From Bacteroidales bacterium (GTDB taxonomy: Bacteria > Bacteroidota > Bacteroidia > Bacteroidales > FEN-979): DNA of 21,167 nt. The DNA lies in NCBI GenBank assembly GCA_016926765.1, contig JAFGNY010000341.1, positions 1-21,167 on the forward strand, read 5' to 3'. Both the position numbers and the translations under genes were made by a program. Positions 1 through 7,304 of this stretch are shown here, piece after piece; position 1 is the first letter of the stretch, and each line of letters starts with the position of its first letter. The notes below the pieces were generated by a model that worked only from the letters and a program-made list of their open reading frames with translations, was not told the DNA's origin and did no database searches.

Positions 1-91
1 AACAAGCACTCAGAACTTTGATGCGGCTTCGGCAGGAGTCTATTTCGGTTTGGGCAGAAGGTTTAACTTTTCACTCACGATTGGCTACTGA
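1..91 (+). CDS. C-terminal tail of an outer-membrane beta-barrel protein (partial)
   Basis: The frame starting at base 2 is open from the window edge to TGA at 89-91 and encodes 29 residues. The end reads AGVYFGLGRRFNFSLTIGY: alternating hydrophobic residues and a terminal aromatic, as in the last beta-strand of outer-membrane barrels recognised by the BAM complex. The gene body lies outside the window, so the family cannot be named. It runs in the same direction as the PLD-family gene that follows, but tandem repeats and a palindrome separate them. The assignment as a barrel end is an inference from 29 residues. Confidence 0.55.
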   Translation, partial: TSTQNFDAASAGVYFGLGRRFNFSLTIGY

Positions 92-94
92 TAA

Positions 95-126
95 ACAAGC
101 GGACAAGCGGACAAGCGGACAAGCGG
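95..126. repeat. Four tandem copies of an 8-bp unit (ACAAGCGG)
   Basis: Four perfect head-to-tail copies of ACAAGCGG start three bases after the stop of the upstream gene, and a partial fifth unit (ACAG) follows. The 8-bp unit differs from the 7-bp arrays elsewhere in the window. A palindromic element begins about ten bases downstream. Confidence 0.85.
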
Positions 127-134
127 ACAGGTAA

Positions 135-154
135 AGTCGAGGCATGCCTCGACT
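135..154. repeat. Palindromic element, core GAGGCATGCCTC (copy 1, intergenic)
   Basis: This is a perfect 20-bp palindrome, AGTCGAGGCATGCCTCGACT. Its 12-bp core GAGGCATGCCTC is identical to the core of the two longer copies at 5222-5249 and 12083-12110, but the arms here are shorter and differ in sequence. It lies between the upstream stop and the PLD-family gene. It could form a hairpin or cruciform. There is no following T-run on the plus strand, so a terminator role is unproven. Confidence 0.8.
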
Positions 155-187
155 CAACTAACGAAAAGTAAAAACATATCGATAACA

Positions 188-2638
188 ATGAAGAAAGTTT
201 TGATTTTTTTGGGAGCGGCGCTGCTCACGATGCCGTCGGTTGTTGCCCAGAGCACCATTGCTGAGGCGCGGGCCCTGCCTCTTGGAACCACCGTGACTGT
301 AAAGGGGGTGGTGACGAATGGCGCTGAGTTAGGGACGATCCGTTATCTCCAGGATGCCACTGCCGGGATCGCAGCCTACAGCTACTCGATGAGCGCTGTA
401 AAACGGGGAGATTCCATCACGGTAACCGGGGTACTGAAAAACTATAACTACCTGCTGGAGCTCGATCCGGTGAATTCGTTTACCGTGCTGGCAGAGGGCA
501 AACCGCTGCCCATCCCTCAGGTGATCACCCCGAACCAGATGAACGAATCCTATGAAGCGGAGATCGTCAGGATCAACCATGTGCTGTTTTCCAATGCCGG
601 AGGAACGTTTGCCGGAAATACCAACTATACGATTACGGCAGGAGGGGAGTCGGCACAGATCCGGATCAACAACAATTCGCCTCTGGTTGGAGAGATTATC
701 CCCTCGGGCGAAGTCGACCTCACCGGCATCTGCTCACAGTTCTCCTATACCAGCTCCACGTCGGGGTATCAATTGCTCCTGCGGGATACAGATGATATCC
801 TGTCGGGAAGCTCCATCCACATCGTCTCCCCGGTAAGTCCTTCTGCGATTACTACCACCTCCTTTACGCTGAGCTGGGAAACGGACATTGACGGATCGAC
901 GGAACTCTATTATGGCTTTACGCCGGATCTTGAACTCGGACATCTGTCAACAACTGCTACCGGAACTGCCCATTCCATAGATATTCATTCGCTTGCCCCC
1001 TCCGACCTGGTTTACGTGAAGGTCTTCAGCGTGGCGGGACAGGATACGGCTTTCGGACCGGTAAGGCCCTTCATCACGGCCTCAGTCTCAACCGGCGATT
1101 TCAAGGTCTATTTCACCGCATCCGTCGACCACTCTGTTTCAACCGGTACCGATGCGATCTTCCTGGATGCCTCGGCCGATGATACGATCATCCAGTACAT
1201 CAACCGGGCGAAATATACCATTGATGTAGCGATCTATAACTTCAGCATCCAGGGGATCTCAAACATCGCCAATGCGTTGAACCAGGCATTCTTCCGCGGG
1301 GTGGCCGTGCGGGTGGTGACAGACGGATCGGCCGGAAACAGCGGGATCCCTGAGCTGACCGGAGGGATCAAGAAGATTGCACGCCCGGCGGGCGACGGGA
1401 TCATGCACGACAAATTCATGATCATCGACGGAAAATCAACCGACCCGCTGGACCCGATCGTGTGGACGGGCTCCTGTAACTGGACCGATCAGAATATCAA
1501 CACCGATGACAACAATATCCTGTTCATCCAGGATATGAGTCTGGCCAAGGTTTATCTGCTTGAATTTGAAGAGATGTGGGGTTCCACAACGGTCAATCCG
1601 GATCCGTCCAAAGCAAAATTCGGCATCGATAAAACCGACAACACCCCTCATGAGCTGATCATCGGAGGGAAACGGGTAGAGGTGTGGTTCAGTCCGTCGG
1701 ATGGCGTCAACAGCGTGATCATCAACCACATCAATCAGGCGGATGCCGATATCGAAGTATTTACCATGCTGATCACCCGCGATGATATTGGCGATGCCCT
1801 GTACGACCAGGCTGTTGCCGGCATCGATGAACGCGTGGTAATCGACAATTCAAGCACCAGCGGCGCCACAGTGGTGGAAACCCTGACAAACATCCTCGGG
1901 AACCGGTTCAGGGAGTTCGGCGAACCGGGCCTCCTGCACAGCAAATGCATGATTGTCGACCAGTCGGAAGCCTCTTCCGATCCGTTGATTCTGACAGGCT
2001 CACACAACTGGAGCAGTTCGGCCGATCAGAAAAACGATGAAAACACTCTGATCATCCATGATGCCGGAATCACGAACCTCTATTACCAGGATTTCAGTGA
2101 ACGCTACCTGAACGGGATTCCGGTGAACCAGCAGACGATCCTGAACCTGGGTCCCGACCAGGAGGTATGTGCCGGAGTTGACGTGATATTGGATGCCGGA
2201 AAGTTCGACACCTACAACTGGTCTACCGGAGATCTCGGAGAGATCGCCACGATCGATTCATCGGGAGTGGGCTTCGGGACGAAGATGGTCTGGTGCAGGG
2301 TCAGCGATGAATATGGATATCAATGGGATACGGTATATATTACCTTCAAGGATTGCTCGGCAATCTTCGAACAACAGGAGGGAATCACCGGGGTGAACCT
2401 CTTCCCTAATCCAACGGACGGGGAGTTTACCCTTGCATTTCAGTCGCTCTATCAGGGAACGGTTACGATCGAATTGAGCTCCCACGAAGGCAGGACTATC
2501 GAGAAAATGGAGAAAGAGGTGACGGTTGGGGAGAATACGATTTTCTTCCACCGGCAGGATCTGCCTCCGGGTCTTTATTTTCTGAGAATCAGATCCCCGT
2601 ATCATTCCATCACCCGTAAGATCATTAGTTTACAGTAG
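188..2638 (+). CDS. Secreted phospholipase D-family protein (two HKD motifs) with OB-like domain and T9SS sorting tail
   Basis: The 816-residue precursor starts with a signal peptide (MKKVLIFLGAALLTMPSVVAQ). Residues about 22-200 resemble the OB-fold modules found on bacterial extracellular nucleases (KGVVTNG, LQDATAGIAAY, GDSITVTGVL). Residues about 212-300 look fibronectin/Ig-like. Two complete PLD active-site motifs follow: H407-K409-D414 with GSCNW at 428-432, and H584-K586-D591 with GSHNW at 604-608. Two HKD motifs in one chain make a complete PLD-type active site. Residues about 650-722 look Ig-like. From about 736 (NLFPNPTDGEF to ITRKIISLQ) there is a typical type A T9SS sorting domain, so the enzyme is probably exported and surface-attached or released. 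The OB-like domain favours a nuclease over a lipase, but the substrate is not shown by sequence. Confidence 0.88.
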   Translation: MKKVLIFLGAALLTMPSVVAQSTIAEARALPLGTTVTVKGVVTNGAELGTIRYLQDATAGIAAYSYSMSAVKRGDSITVTGVLKNYNYLLELDPVNSFTVLAEGKPLPIPQVITPNQMNESYEAEIVRINHVLFSNAGGTFAGNTNYTITAGGESAQIRINNNSPLVGEIIPSGEVDLTGICSQFSYTSSTSGYQLLLRDTDDILSGSSIHIVSPVSPSAITTTSFTLSWETDIDGSTELYYGFTPDLELGHLSTTATGTAHSIDIHSLAPSDLVYVKVFSVAGQDTAFGPVRPFITASVSTGDFKVYFTASVDHSVSTGTDAIFLDASADDTIIQYINRAKYTIDVAIYNFSIQGISNIANALNQAFFRGVAVRVVTDGSAGNSGIPELTGGIKKIARPAGDGIMHDKFMIIDGKSTDPLDPIVWTGSCNWTDQNINTDDNNILFIQDMSLAKVYLLEFEEMWGSTTVNPDPSKAKFGIDKTDNTPHELIIGGKRVEVWFSPSDGVNSVIINHINQADADIEVFTMLITRDDIGDALYDQAVAGIDERVVIDNSSTSGATVVETLTNILGNRFREFGEPGLLHSKCMIVDQSEASSDPLILTGSHNWSSSADQKNDENTLIIHDAGITNLYYQDFSERYLNGIPVNQQTILNLGPDQEVCAGVDVILDAGKFDTYNWSTGDLGEIATIDSSGVGFGTKMVWCRVSDEYGYQWDTVYITFKDCSAIFEQQEGITGVNLFPNPTDGEFTLAFQSLYQGTVTIELSSHEGRTIEKMEKEVTVGENTIFFHRQDLPPGLYFLRIRSPYHSITRKIISLQ

Positions 2639-2665
2639 GAAAGCTGCCGTCAGGACAATAGAGTA

Positions 2666-2679
2666 AACGCCAAGGCGTT
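2666..2679. repeat. Short inverted repeat between the PLD and GT2 genes
   Basis: AACGCC and GGCGTT are separated by AA in the 71-bp gap between two co-directional genes. The two-base loop makes a simple RNA hairpin strained, so a protein-binding site, a repeat remnant or chance are all possible. Confidence 0.35.
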
Positions 2680-2709
2680 ATTAGAAAAACCGTATCGAAA
2701 AAAAATCCC

Positions 2710-3450
2710 GTGTCAGACAGTTTAGTCATCATCCCCACCTACAACGAAAAGGAGAATATCGAAGCGATCATCCGGAAGGTATTCTCCCTGGAGAAGGAGT
2801 TTAACATCCTCATCATTGAGGATAATTCACCTGACGGCACTGCCGGAATAGTCAGGAAGCTGATGGCCGGGTTCCCCGGGCGTCTCTTTATCGAGGAACG
2901 AAAAGGGAAACTTGGGCTTGGCACCGCCTATATTCATGGATTCAGGTGGGCGCTGAAACACGGCTATGAATTCATTTTTGAGATGGACGCCGACTTCTCA
3001 CACAACCCCGAAGACTTGTTACGACTTTACGATACGGCAAAGAACCACGGAGGAGATCTGGTGATCGGCTCACGGTACATCACAGGTGTGAACGTCGTGA
3101 ACTGGCCTATCGGGCGCGTGCTGATGTCGTATTATGCATCGAGTTATGTGAGGCTGATCACCCGGATGAAAGTTCGCGATACCACCGCCGGCTTCAAGTG
3201 TTACAAGCGGGAAGTGCTGGAAGCAATTGATCTGGATAAGATCCGGTTTATGGGATATGCATTTCAGATTGAGATGAAATTTATCGCCTGGAAGCTGGGA
3301 TTCAACATCATTGAGGTCCCGATCATCTTTACCGACCGCACATTGGGTACCTCAAAAATGAGTAAAGGAATTTTCAAAGAGGCCATTCTGGGTGTGATCA
3401 AATTGAGGTACCGGGGCATGACAGGGAAGTACAAACGGGTGAAAGCATAG
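2710..3450 (+). CDS. Polyprenol monophosphomannose synthase-like glycosyltransferase (GT2)
   Basis: This 246-residue GT-A enzyme matches bacterial and archaeal dolichol-phosphate mannosyltransferase-like proteins. It has the nucleotide-sugar start SLVIIPTYNEKENI, the IIEDNSPDGT segment, the metal-binding DAD at 93-95 in EMDADFSHNPEDL, the GSRYITG segment near 120-126 and RDTTAGFKCYKREVL at 156-170. It lacks C-terminal membrane segments, as in short, soluble DPM1-type enzymes. It probably loads mannose or another sugar on a polyprenyl phosphate at the inner face of the cytoplasmic membrane for glycan or protein glycosylation. The start is GTG; no ATG fits because the fold begins at residue 4. 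pyrC follows after one base, implying an operon. The exact sugar is an inference. Confidence 0.9.
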   Translation: MSDSLVIIPTYNEKENIEAIIRKVFSLEKEFNILIIEDNSPDGTAGIVRKLMAGFPGRLFIEERKGKLGLGTAYIHGFRWALKHGYEFIFEMDADFSHNPEDLLRLYDTAKNHGGDLVIGSRYITGVNVVNWPIGRVLMSYYASSYVRLITRMKVRDTTAGFKCYKREVLEAIDLDKIRFMGYAFQIEMKFIAWKLGFNIIEVPIIFTDRTLGTSKMSKGIFKEAILGVIKLRYRGMTGKYKRVKA

Positions 3451-3451
3451 C

Positions 3452-4798
3452 ATGAAAGGTTTTCTGATCCAAAACGCCACGATTGTCAACGAAGGAAAGA
3501 TAGTCAAAGGCGATGTGTTTGTGGAGGGAGAACGGATTTCCGGCATCCGGCATCCGGCATCCGGGACTCCGGGATCCGGGATCCCGGTCATCGACGCCAC
3601 GGGCAAATTTCTTCTCCCCGGCGTCATCGATGACCAGGTCCATTTCCGTGACCCGGGACTTACGGCGAAAGGGGATCTTTCAACCGAAAGCCGGGCGGCT
3701 GTTGCCGGAGGCGTAACCTCTTTCATGGATATGCCCAATACCATTCCGCAGACGACTACCCTCGAACTGCTGGAGAAGAAATTTGACCTTGCTGCAGGAA
3801 AATCCCTGGCGAATTATTCCTTTTTTTTCGGAGCTACCAACGACAACCTGGAAGAGGTCAAACGCCTTGATCCGCGGAAAGTTTGCGGCGTGAAGGTTTT
3901 CATGGGGGCATCCACGGGGAATATGCTGGTGAATCAGCAAACGGCGCTGGAAGGGATTTTTTCTCAGAGTCCGGTACTGATTGCGATCCATTCTGAGGAT
4001 GAGGAGATTGTTCAGGCCAATATCCGTGATTTCCGGGAACGTTACGGAGAGGATATCCCTGTCGAAGCGCATCCCCTCATCCGCTCGGCAGAAGCCTGTC
4101 TGCGTTCGTCGGAACGGGCAGTGGCATTAGCCCGGAAACACGGCTCCCGCCTACATATCCTGCATCTCTCGACAGCGCTGGAATTGCCCTTGCTTGACAA
4201 GGGAATGCCTCTTCGTGAGAAAAAAATCACCGGAGAGGTTTGCATTCACCATCTCTGGTTCAATGACACGGATTATGCGCGGTTGGGTTCAAAGATCAAG
4301 TGGAACCCGGCTATCAAGACCAGGGAGGATCAGCAGGCATTGCTGGCAGCCCTTCTTGACGGAACGATCGACCTGGTGGCTACCGACCATGCTCCTCACC
4401 TCCCGGAAGAAAAATCCAGGCCATACTTCACCTGCCCGTCCGGGGGACCGCTGATCCAGCATAGCCTGGCAGCCATGCTGGAAATGCATCTTCAGGGAAA
4501 GATCCCGCTGGAGGTGGTGGTGCAAAAAATGGCACATAACCCCGCCGAACTCTACCGGATCCACAAGAGGGGCTATATCCGGGAAGGCTATTTTGCCGAT
4601 CTTGTGTTGGTTGACATGAAATCTCCCCGGACGGTAACGCCTGAGAACATCTTTTACAAATGTGGCTGGTCGCCTTTCGAGGGAGAAACCTTTCAGTCAT
4701 CGGTTATTGCCACCTGGGTGAATGGTCAGTTGGTTTATCAGAACGGGAAATTTAATGAAACACACAAAGGACAACGATTACATTTTTATTATGAATAG
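3452..4798 (+). CDS. pyrC: Dihydroorotase (pyrimidine biosynthesis)
   Basis: This 448-residue amidohydrolase interconverts N-carbamoyl-aspartate and dihydroorotate, the third step of de novo pyrimidine synthesis. Visible motifs are GVIDDQVHFRDPG (57-69), MPNT, the candidate carboxylated lysine K148 in GVKVFMGAS, H180 in IAIHSE, H238 in HILHLST, and TDHAPH with D312. The first histidine of the usual HxH metal motif is Gln62, which I recall as normal in Bacteroidota dihydroorotases. Residues about 30-46 (GIRHPASGTPGSGIPV) are encoded by a 7-bp-period repeat array that is read in frame; this lies in the N-terminal beta-sandwich, before the catalytic barrel. The gene is translationally coupled to its neighbours: one base after the GT2 gene, and overlapping the next start by 8 bp. 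An allantoinase-like or hydantoinase role is less likely given the overall match. Confidence 0.92.
   Translation: MKGFLIQNATIVNEGKIVKGDVFVEGERISGIRHPASGTPGSGIPVIDATGKFLLPGVIDDQVHFRDPGLTAKGDLSTESRAAVAGGVTSFMDMPNTIPQTTTLELLEKKFDLAAGKSLANYSFFFGATNDNLEEVKRLDPRKVCGVKVFMGASTGNMLVNQQTALEGIFSQSPVLIAIHSEDEEIVQANIRDFRERYGEDIPVEAHPLIRSAEACLRSSERAVALARKHGSRLHILHLSTALELPLLDKGMPLREKKITGEVCIHHLWFNDTDYARLGSKIKWNPAIKTREDQQALLAALLDGTIDLVATDHAPHLPEEKSRPYFTCPSGGPLIQHSLAAMLEMHLQGKIPLEVVVQKMAHNPAELYRIHKRGYIREGYFADLVLVDMKSPRTVTPENIFYKCGWSPFEGETFQSSVIATWVNGQLVYQNGKFNETHKGQRLHFYYE
3540..3587. repeat. 7-bp-period repeat array inside pyrC
   Basis: Three exact CCGGCAT units (3540-3560) are followed by degenerate CCGGGAC and TCCGGGA units, ending in the 12-bp palindrome CCGGGATCCCGG (3576-3587). 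The array is translated in all three phases in turn because 7 is not a multiple of 3, yet it stays open. The same CCGGCAT unit occurs in the intergenic array at 6317-6358. Confidence 0.85.
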
Positions 4799-5225
4799 CA
4801 TCCCAATGATTATTCCGGCATTGGCCTTTCTGGTATTGATCTCCTGTTCCCCCCGGAACAAGGTGGTGGAAGAGACCTATCCTGACGGATCCCCCCGGCG
4901 CGAATGTGAATACAGGGGAACCGGCGACAAGAAAGAGCTGCTGAAAGAGACTTTTTTTTATGCCAACGGCCAGATAGAAATGACCGGCGCATACCTCCAG
5001 GGAGAACGCAACGGAAATTGGATCTACTACTATGAAAACGGCAATGTGTGGAGCGAAGGGAGCTATAAGAACGGGAAAAACAACGGCAAACGGTTGACCT
5101 ATTTTGAGAATGGCCGCCTCCGCTACGAGGCCTGGTACAAAGATAACGAACGGGTGGGCCTGTGGAAATTTTACGACCAGGCCGGCAACCTGATCAAAGA
5201 GGTTGACTACACCCACCCACTGTAG
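4791..5225 (+). CDS. Small MORN-like repeat lipoprotein (YwqK-type)
   Basis: The start at 4791 gives 144 residues beginning MNSIPMIIPALAFLVLISC, a lipoprotein signal with lipobox LISC and Cys19. Upstream in-frame starts would add a hydrophilic tail before the signal and run deep into pyrC. The chosen ATG overlaps the pyrC stop by 8 bp (ATGAATAG), indicating translational coupling. The mature part has repeated YxNGxxxxxGxYxxGxxxGxWxxYYxNG units, for example YANGQIEMTGAYLQGERNG and YENGNVWSEGSYKNGKNNG. This is typical of MORN-like repeat proteins annotated YwqK-family antitoxin in databases; no toxin partner is visible here and the name should not be read as function. It is probably an envelope protein, with role unknown. 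Its stop codon lies inside a palindromic element shared with the convergent gene. Confidence 0.85.
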   Translation: MNSIPMIIPALAFLVLISCSPRNKVVEETYPDGSPRRECEYRGTGDKKELLKETFFYANGQIEMTGAYLQGERNGNWIYYYENGNVWSEGSYKNGKNNGKRLTYFENGRLRYEAWYKDNERVGLWKFYDQAGNLIKEVDYTHPL

Positions 5226-5249
5226 AGGCGAGGCATGCCTCGCCTCTAC
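5222..5249. repeat. Perfect 28-bp palindrome between convergent genes (copy 2); possible bidirectional terminator
   Basis: The element has core GAGGCATGCCTC (5230-5241 region) and arms GTAGAGGC and GCCTCTAC, and every base pairs with its mirror. TAG at 5223-5225 ends the plus-strand lipoprotein gene. The mirror TAG, read on the minus strand from 5248-5246, ends the EEP nuclease gene. It is the only sequence between the two reading frames. A strong hairpin is expected in both transcripts, but no T-run follows, so rho-independent termination is uncertain. Confidence 0.9.
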
Positions 5250-6298
5250 GGATATTGCAACACCACATAAACCGGCAGGTGGTCGCTGAATCCTCCAAGA
5301 TAACCCCGCTTGTACTCATAACTTCTGAGAGGGACAGCTTCCTTGTCATCACCGGGACTTAAACTTGTCGAACCTTTTTTTCCGCTCTGTTCCAGCATCC
5401 ATGACTGGTTAAATACAGTCCCTTCCGGAGGATTGATGACCGGAATGTTGCCTTTCTTCCTGATCAGCAGGTTTCCCGAAACAATGATCTGGTCAAACAG
5501 GTCCCAGTCGCGGTACCACAGCGTTCCAGACCCTTCCTGGTATTTTTTGTAGAACAGGTTATATAACTCCCCGGATGCCGGTTTTTTCTCCACCGGCAAC
5601 GCTTCCAGGGCAAGGGTAACGCTCTCATCGGAAGGTTCATCGTTCAGGTCGCCCATGATCAGGATCCGTGTGGAGGGATCCAGGGTAAAGAGGGAGTCAA
5701 CGGCATGCCGTAACATAGCAGCATTTTCAAGCCGTTTCGGGCGGGTCTTCTCTTCTCCCCCCGACCGGGATTTCCAGTGGTTGACAAAAAGATGAAGCGT
5801 ATCACCGGCCGGACCGAGCAGCCTGACATACAGGATATTCCGGGTGCTGAACTCAAGGGATGAAGCCAGCGCCTGATGGGATAGGTACCTCAGTTTATCC
5901 TTCCGGAAGATCAGCCCTACATCAATTCCCCGGGGATCTGATCCCTCTTCAAGCAGAACCTGATAGGGAGCCTGTCGAAGGGGTGTTTGACGAATCAGGT
6001 CCTCCAGAACCTCCCGGTTTTCAACCTCGGCGAAACCAATGACAGCCGGCAATTCCAGACTATCGACGGCAACAAGAACCTTTCCCAGGTTGGCCAGCTT
6101 GTGATGATAACGTTCACTGTTCCACTCTTTCTCCGATGCGGGAAGGAATTCATTGTCGTTCTTGTGCTTGTCGTCAATGGTATCGAAGAGATTCTCGACA
6201 TTGTAAAATACCACCTTCAACTCCTGCTTCCCCTTTTGTCCGAACCCCGGAAAAACCAGGAAAAAAGCAAGGCAAAAAGAAAAAAAACTTTTCAGCAT
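5246..6298 (-). CDS. Secreted endonuclease/exonuclease/phosphatase family protein
   Basis: The 350-residue protein has a signal peptide (MLKSFFSFCLAFFLVFPGFG, with cleavage likely near Q21). It shows the DNase I-like fold signature: FYNVENLFDT (31-40), GFAEVEN (88-94), VNHWKSR with H174 (172-178), the catalytic GDLNDEPSD (216-224), and the terminal GFSDHLPVYVVL with D339-H340. The FYNVENLFD form is typical of Bacteroidota secreted members. The family cleaves phosphodiester or phosphomonoester bonds in nucleic acids, phosphoinositides or related substrates using a divalent metal. DNA or RNA scavenging outside the inner membrane is plausible but not proven. It lies downstream of the coiled-coil lipoprotein gene on the same strand, separated by a heptamer array. 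The last codon before the stop overlaps the palindrome at 5222-5249. Confidence 0.9.
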   Translation of the reverse strand: MLKSFFSFCLAFFLVFPGFGQKGKQELKVVFYNVENLFDTIDDKHKNDNEFLPASEKEWNSERYHHKLANLGKVLVAVDSLELPAVIGFAEVENREVLEDLIRQTPLRQAPYQVLLEEGSDPRGIDVGLIFRKDKLRYLSHQALASSLEFSTRNILYVRLLGPAGDTLHLFVNHWKSRSGGEEKTRPKRLENAAMLRHAVDSLFTLDPSTRILIMGDLNDEPSDESVTLALEALPVEKKPASGELYNLFYKKYQEGSGTLWYRDWDLFDQIIVSGNLLIRKKGNIPVINPPEGTVFNQSWMLEQSGKKGSTSLSPGDDKEAVPLRSYEYKRGYLGGFSDHLPVYVVLQYP

Positions 6299-6316
6299 AT
6301 TCGATAAAACTTACAA

Positions 6317-6358
6317 CCGGCAACCGGTATCCGGCAACCGGCATCCGGCATCCGGCAT
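6317..6358. repeat. Intergenic 7-bp tandem array (CCGGCAT/CCGGCAA)
   Basis: Six heptamers in a row: CCGGCAA, CCGGTAT, CCGGCAA, then three CCGGCAT. They fill almost the whole 66-bp gap between the coiled-coil lipoprotein stop and the EEP nuclease start. The unit matches that in pyrC at 3540-3560. Confidence 0.85.
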
Positions 6359-6360
6359 CT

Positions 6361-6372
6361 CAGACTAGTCTG
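6361..6372. repeat. 12-bp palindrome over the stop of the coiled-coil lipoprotein gene
   Basis: CAGACTAGTCTG is a perfect palindrome that contains the minus-strand TAG stop (6367-6365). It is followed directly by the heptamer array on that strand. Too short to call a terminator. Confidence 0.4.
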
Positions 6373-7231
6373 TCACAATCACCAGGTATTTTGTAATACT
6401 CCAGAAGGCTTTAGGATCGGTGATCTGCAGGGCCTGAACCAGTTTTTTGTCTCCGGTAAGCTTGTAGGAAGAGGTCGGATGTTTGGAGAGGACTTCGGCT
6501 TTCTTGCTCAGGATCGGGATCTCCGTCGTTTTGCGGAGGTCGATACGGGTAAAGCCATCTTTTTTGAAGTCGTCGAGAAGTTCTTTTCCTTTCAGCAGGC
6601 CACCTTTGATCACGCCGTTATCTTTCAGCTCTTTTGCTGTGCCGATGATATAATAGGCTGTGTTCAGAGCAGTAGTTTGCTGGTCGATGGTTTCGGTCTG
6701 GGTAGAGATCTGTTCCGACTGCTGCCTGACGGTCTGGGAAAGGTTGTCGATCTGCAGGTTTGCTTCCTCAATGGTGATATTCATCTTGGCCAGTTTGTCG
6801 CGCAGTTCAGCAATCTCGGCATCTTTGAGGATAATTTCTTTATTTACCCGGTCCACCAGTTTCTGGAGTTCGTCGACCTTCAGATCTGAATTTTTAATTT
6901 TCCGTTGCAGGGCATTCAGTGTCTCCCTGTTTTTTAACATCAGGGAATAGATTGTCTGGATGTCGCTTTTAATCTGTTCTTTCGCAGAGACTTTCAGTTC
7001 GCCTCCCCGGTCGGTTGTGAGTGAGATGATATTTTCTTTCATTTTAATGGTATCCAGCGTGCTCTGAATATCATTGATGGAAGAGATGAAGTCGTTGATG
7101 GCTTCGTCTTTCTGTAGTGCCTGGGTCATCAGGCTGTCATTACGTGATTGCAATTCTTCAGCCTGTCTTTTTGCCTCACGCCCGCAGGCAAAGAAAACGG
7201 GGATCATAAGAAGCAGGAGATACTTTTTCAT
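6365..7231 (-). CDS. Coiled-coil lipoprotein, conserved in Bacteroidota, function unknown
   Basis: The 288-residue protein starts MKKYLLLLMIPVFFACG, a lipoprotein signal with lipobox FFAC and Cys16. Residues about 18-185 are a long, charged, heptad-rich coiled coil (for example LQRKIKNSDLKVDELQKLVD and EEANLQIDNLSQTV). The C-terminal 100 residues form a distinct conserved module: AYYIIGTAKELKDNGVI, FTRIDLRKTTEIPI, KHPTSSYKL and a final DPKAFWSITKYLVIV. I recall similar Bacteroidales proteins being annotated as Cbp1-type collagen-binding adhesins, but in a bacterium of unknown habitat that function should not be assumed. It is probably anchored in an envelope membrane, with the coiled coil as a spacer. 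A clear TACCTTTG promoter element lies upstream. Confidence 0.8.
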   Translation of the reverse strand: MKKYLLLLMIPVFFACGREAKRQAEELQSRNDSLMTQALQKDEAINDFISSINDIQSTLDTIKMKENIISLTTDRGGELKVSAKEQIKSDIQTIYSLMLKNRETLNALQRKIKNSDLKVDELQKLVDRVNKEIILKDAEIAELRDKLAKMNITIEEANLQIDNLSQTVRQQSEQISTQTETIDQQTTALNTAYYIIGTAKELKDNGVIKGGLLKGKELLDDFKKDGFTRIDLRKTTEIPILSKKAEVLSKHPTSSYKLTGDKKLVQALQITDPKAFWSITKYLVIVTD

Positions 7232-7253
7232 GACAATTTTTTTTGATTTTCAA

Positions 7254-7261
7254 CAAAGGTA
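7254..7261 (-). promoter_or_regulatory. -7 promoter element TACCTTTG for the coiled-coil lipoprotein gene
   Basis: The minus strand reads TACCTTTG, an exact match to the Bacteroidota TAnnTTTG element. It ends 22 bp before the ATG of the lipoprotein gene (7231), leaving a short leader. No good -33 TTTG is seen. Confidence 0.6.
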
Positions 7262-7304
7262 GGAAGAAATAAGTCCGTTTGTATTGACGAATGATAAAAA
7301 GTAT

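Noticed and set aside
3540..3587. Possible CRISPR-like repeat
   Set aside because: Units of 7 bp without spacers are a tandem array, not a CRISPR; the same applies to the other arrays.
3352..3744. 130-residue minus-strand frame across the GT2/pyrC junction
   Set aside because: It includes the translated heptamer array and overlaps two clear genes; a shadow frame.
4722..4790. Upstream extension of the MORN-like lipoprotein
   Set aside because: It would put 23 residues before the lipoprotein signal and lie wholly inside pyrC. ATG 4791 gives a proper signal and an 8-bp coupled overlap.
4752..5216. 154-residue open frame on the minus strand
   Set aside because: Antisense to the MORN-like lipoprotein, whose repeats on the plus strand explain the open mirror frame.
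4791..5225. Toxin-antitoxin system suggested by the YwqK-type name
   Set aside because: The protein is a lipoprotein with MORN-like repeats and no toxin gene is adjacent; the label comes from database naming, not from evidence here.
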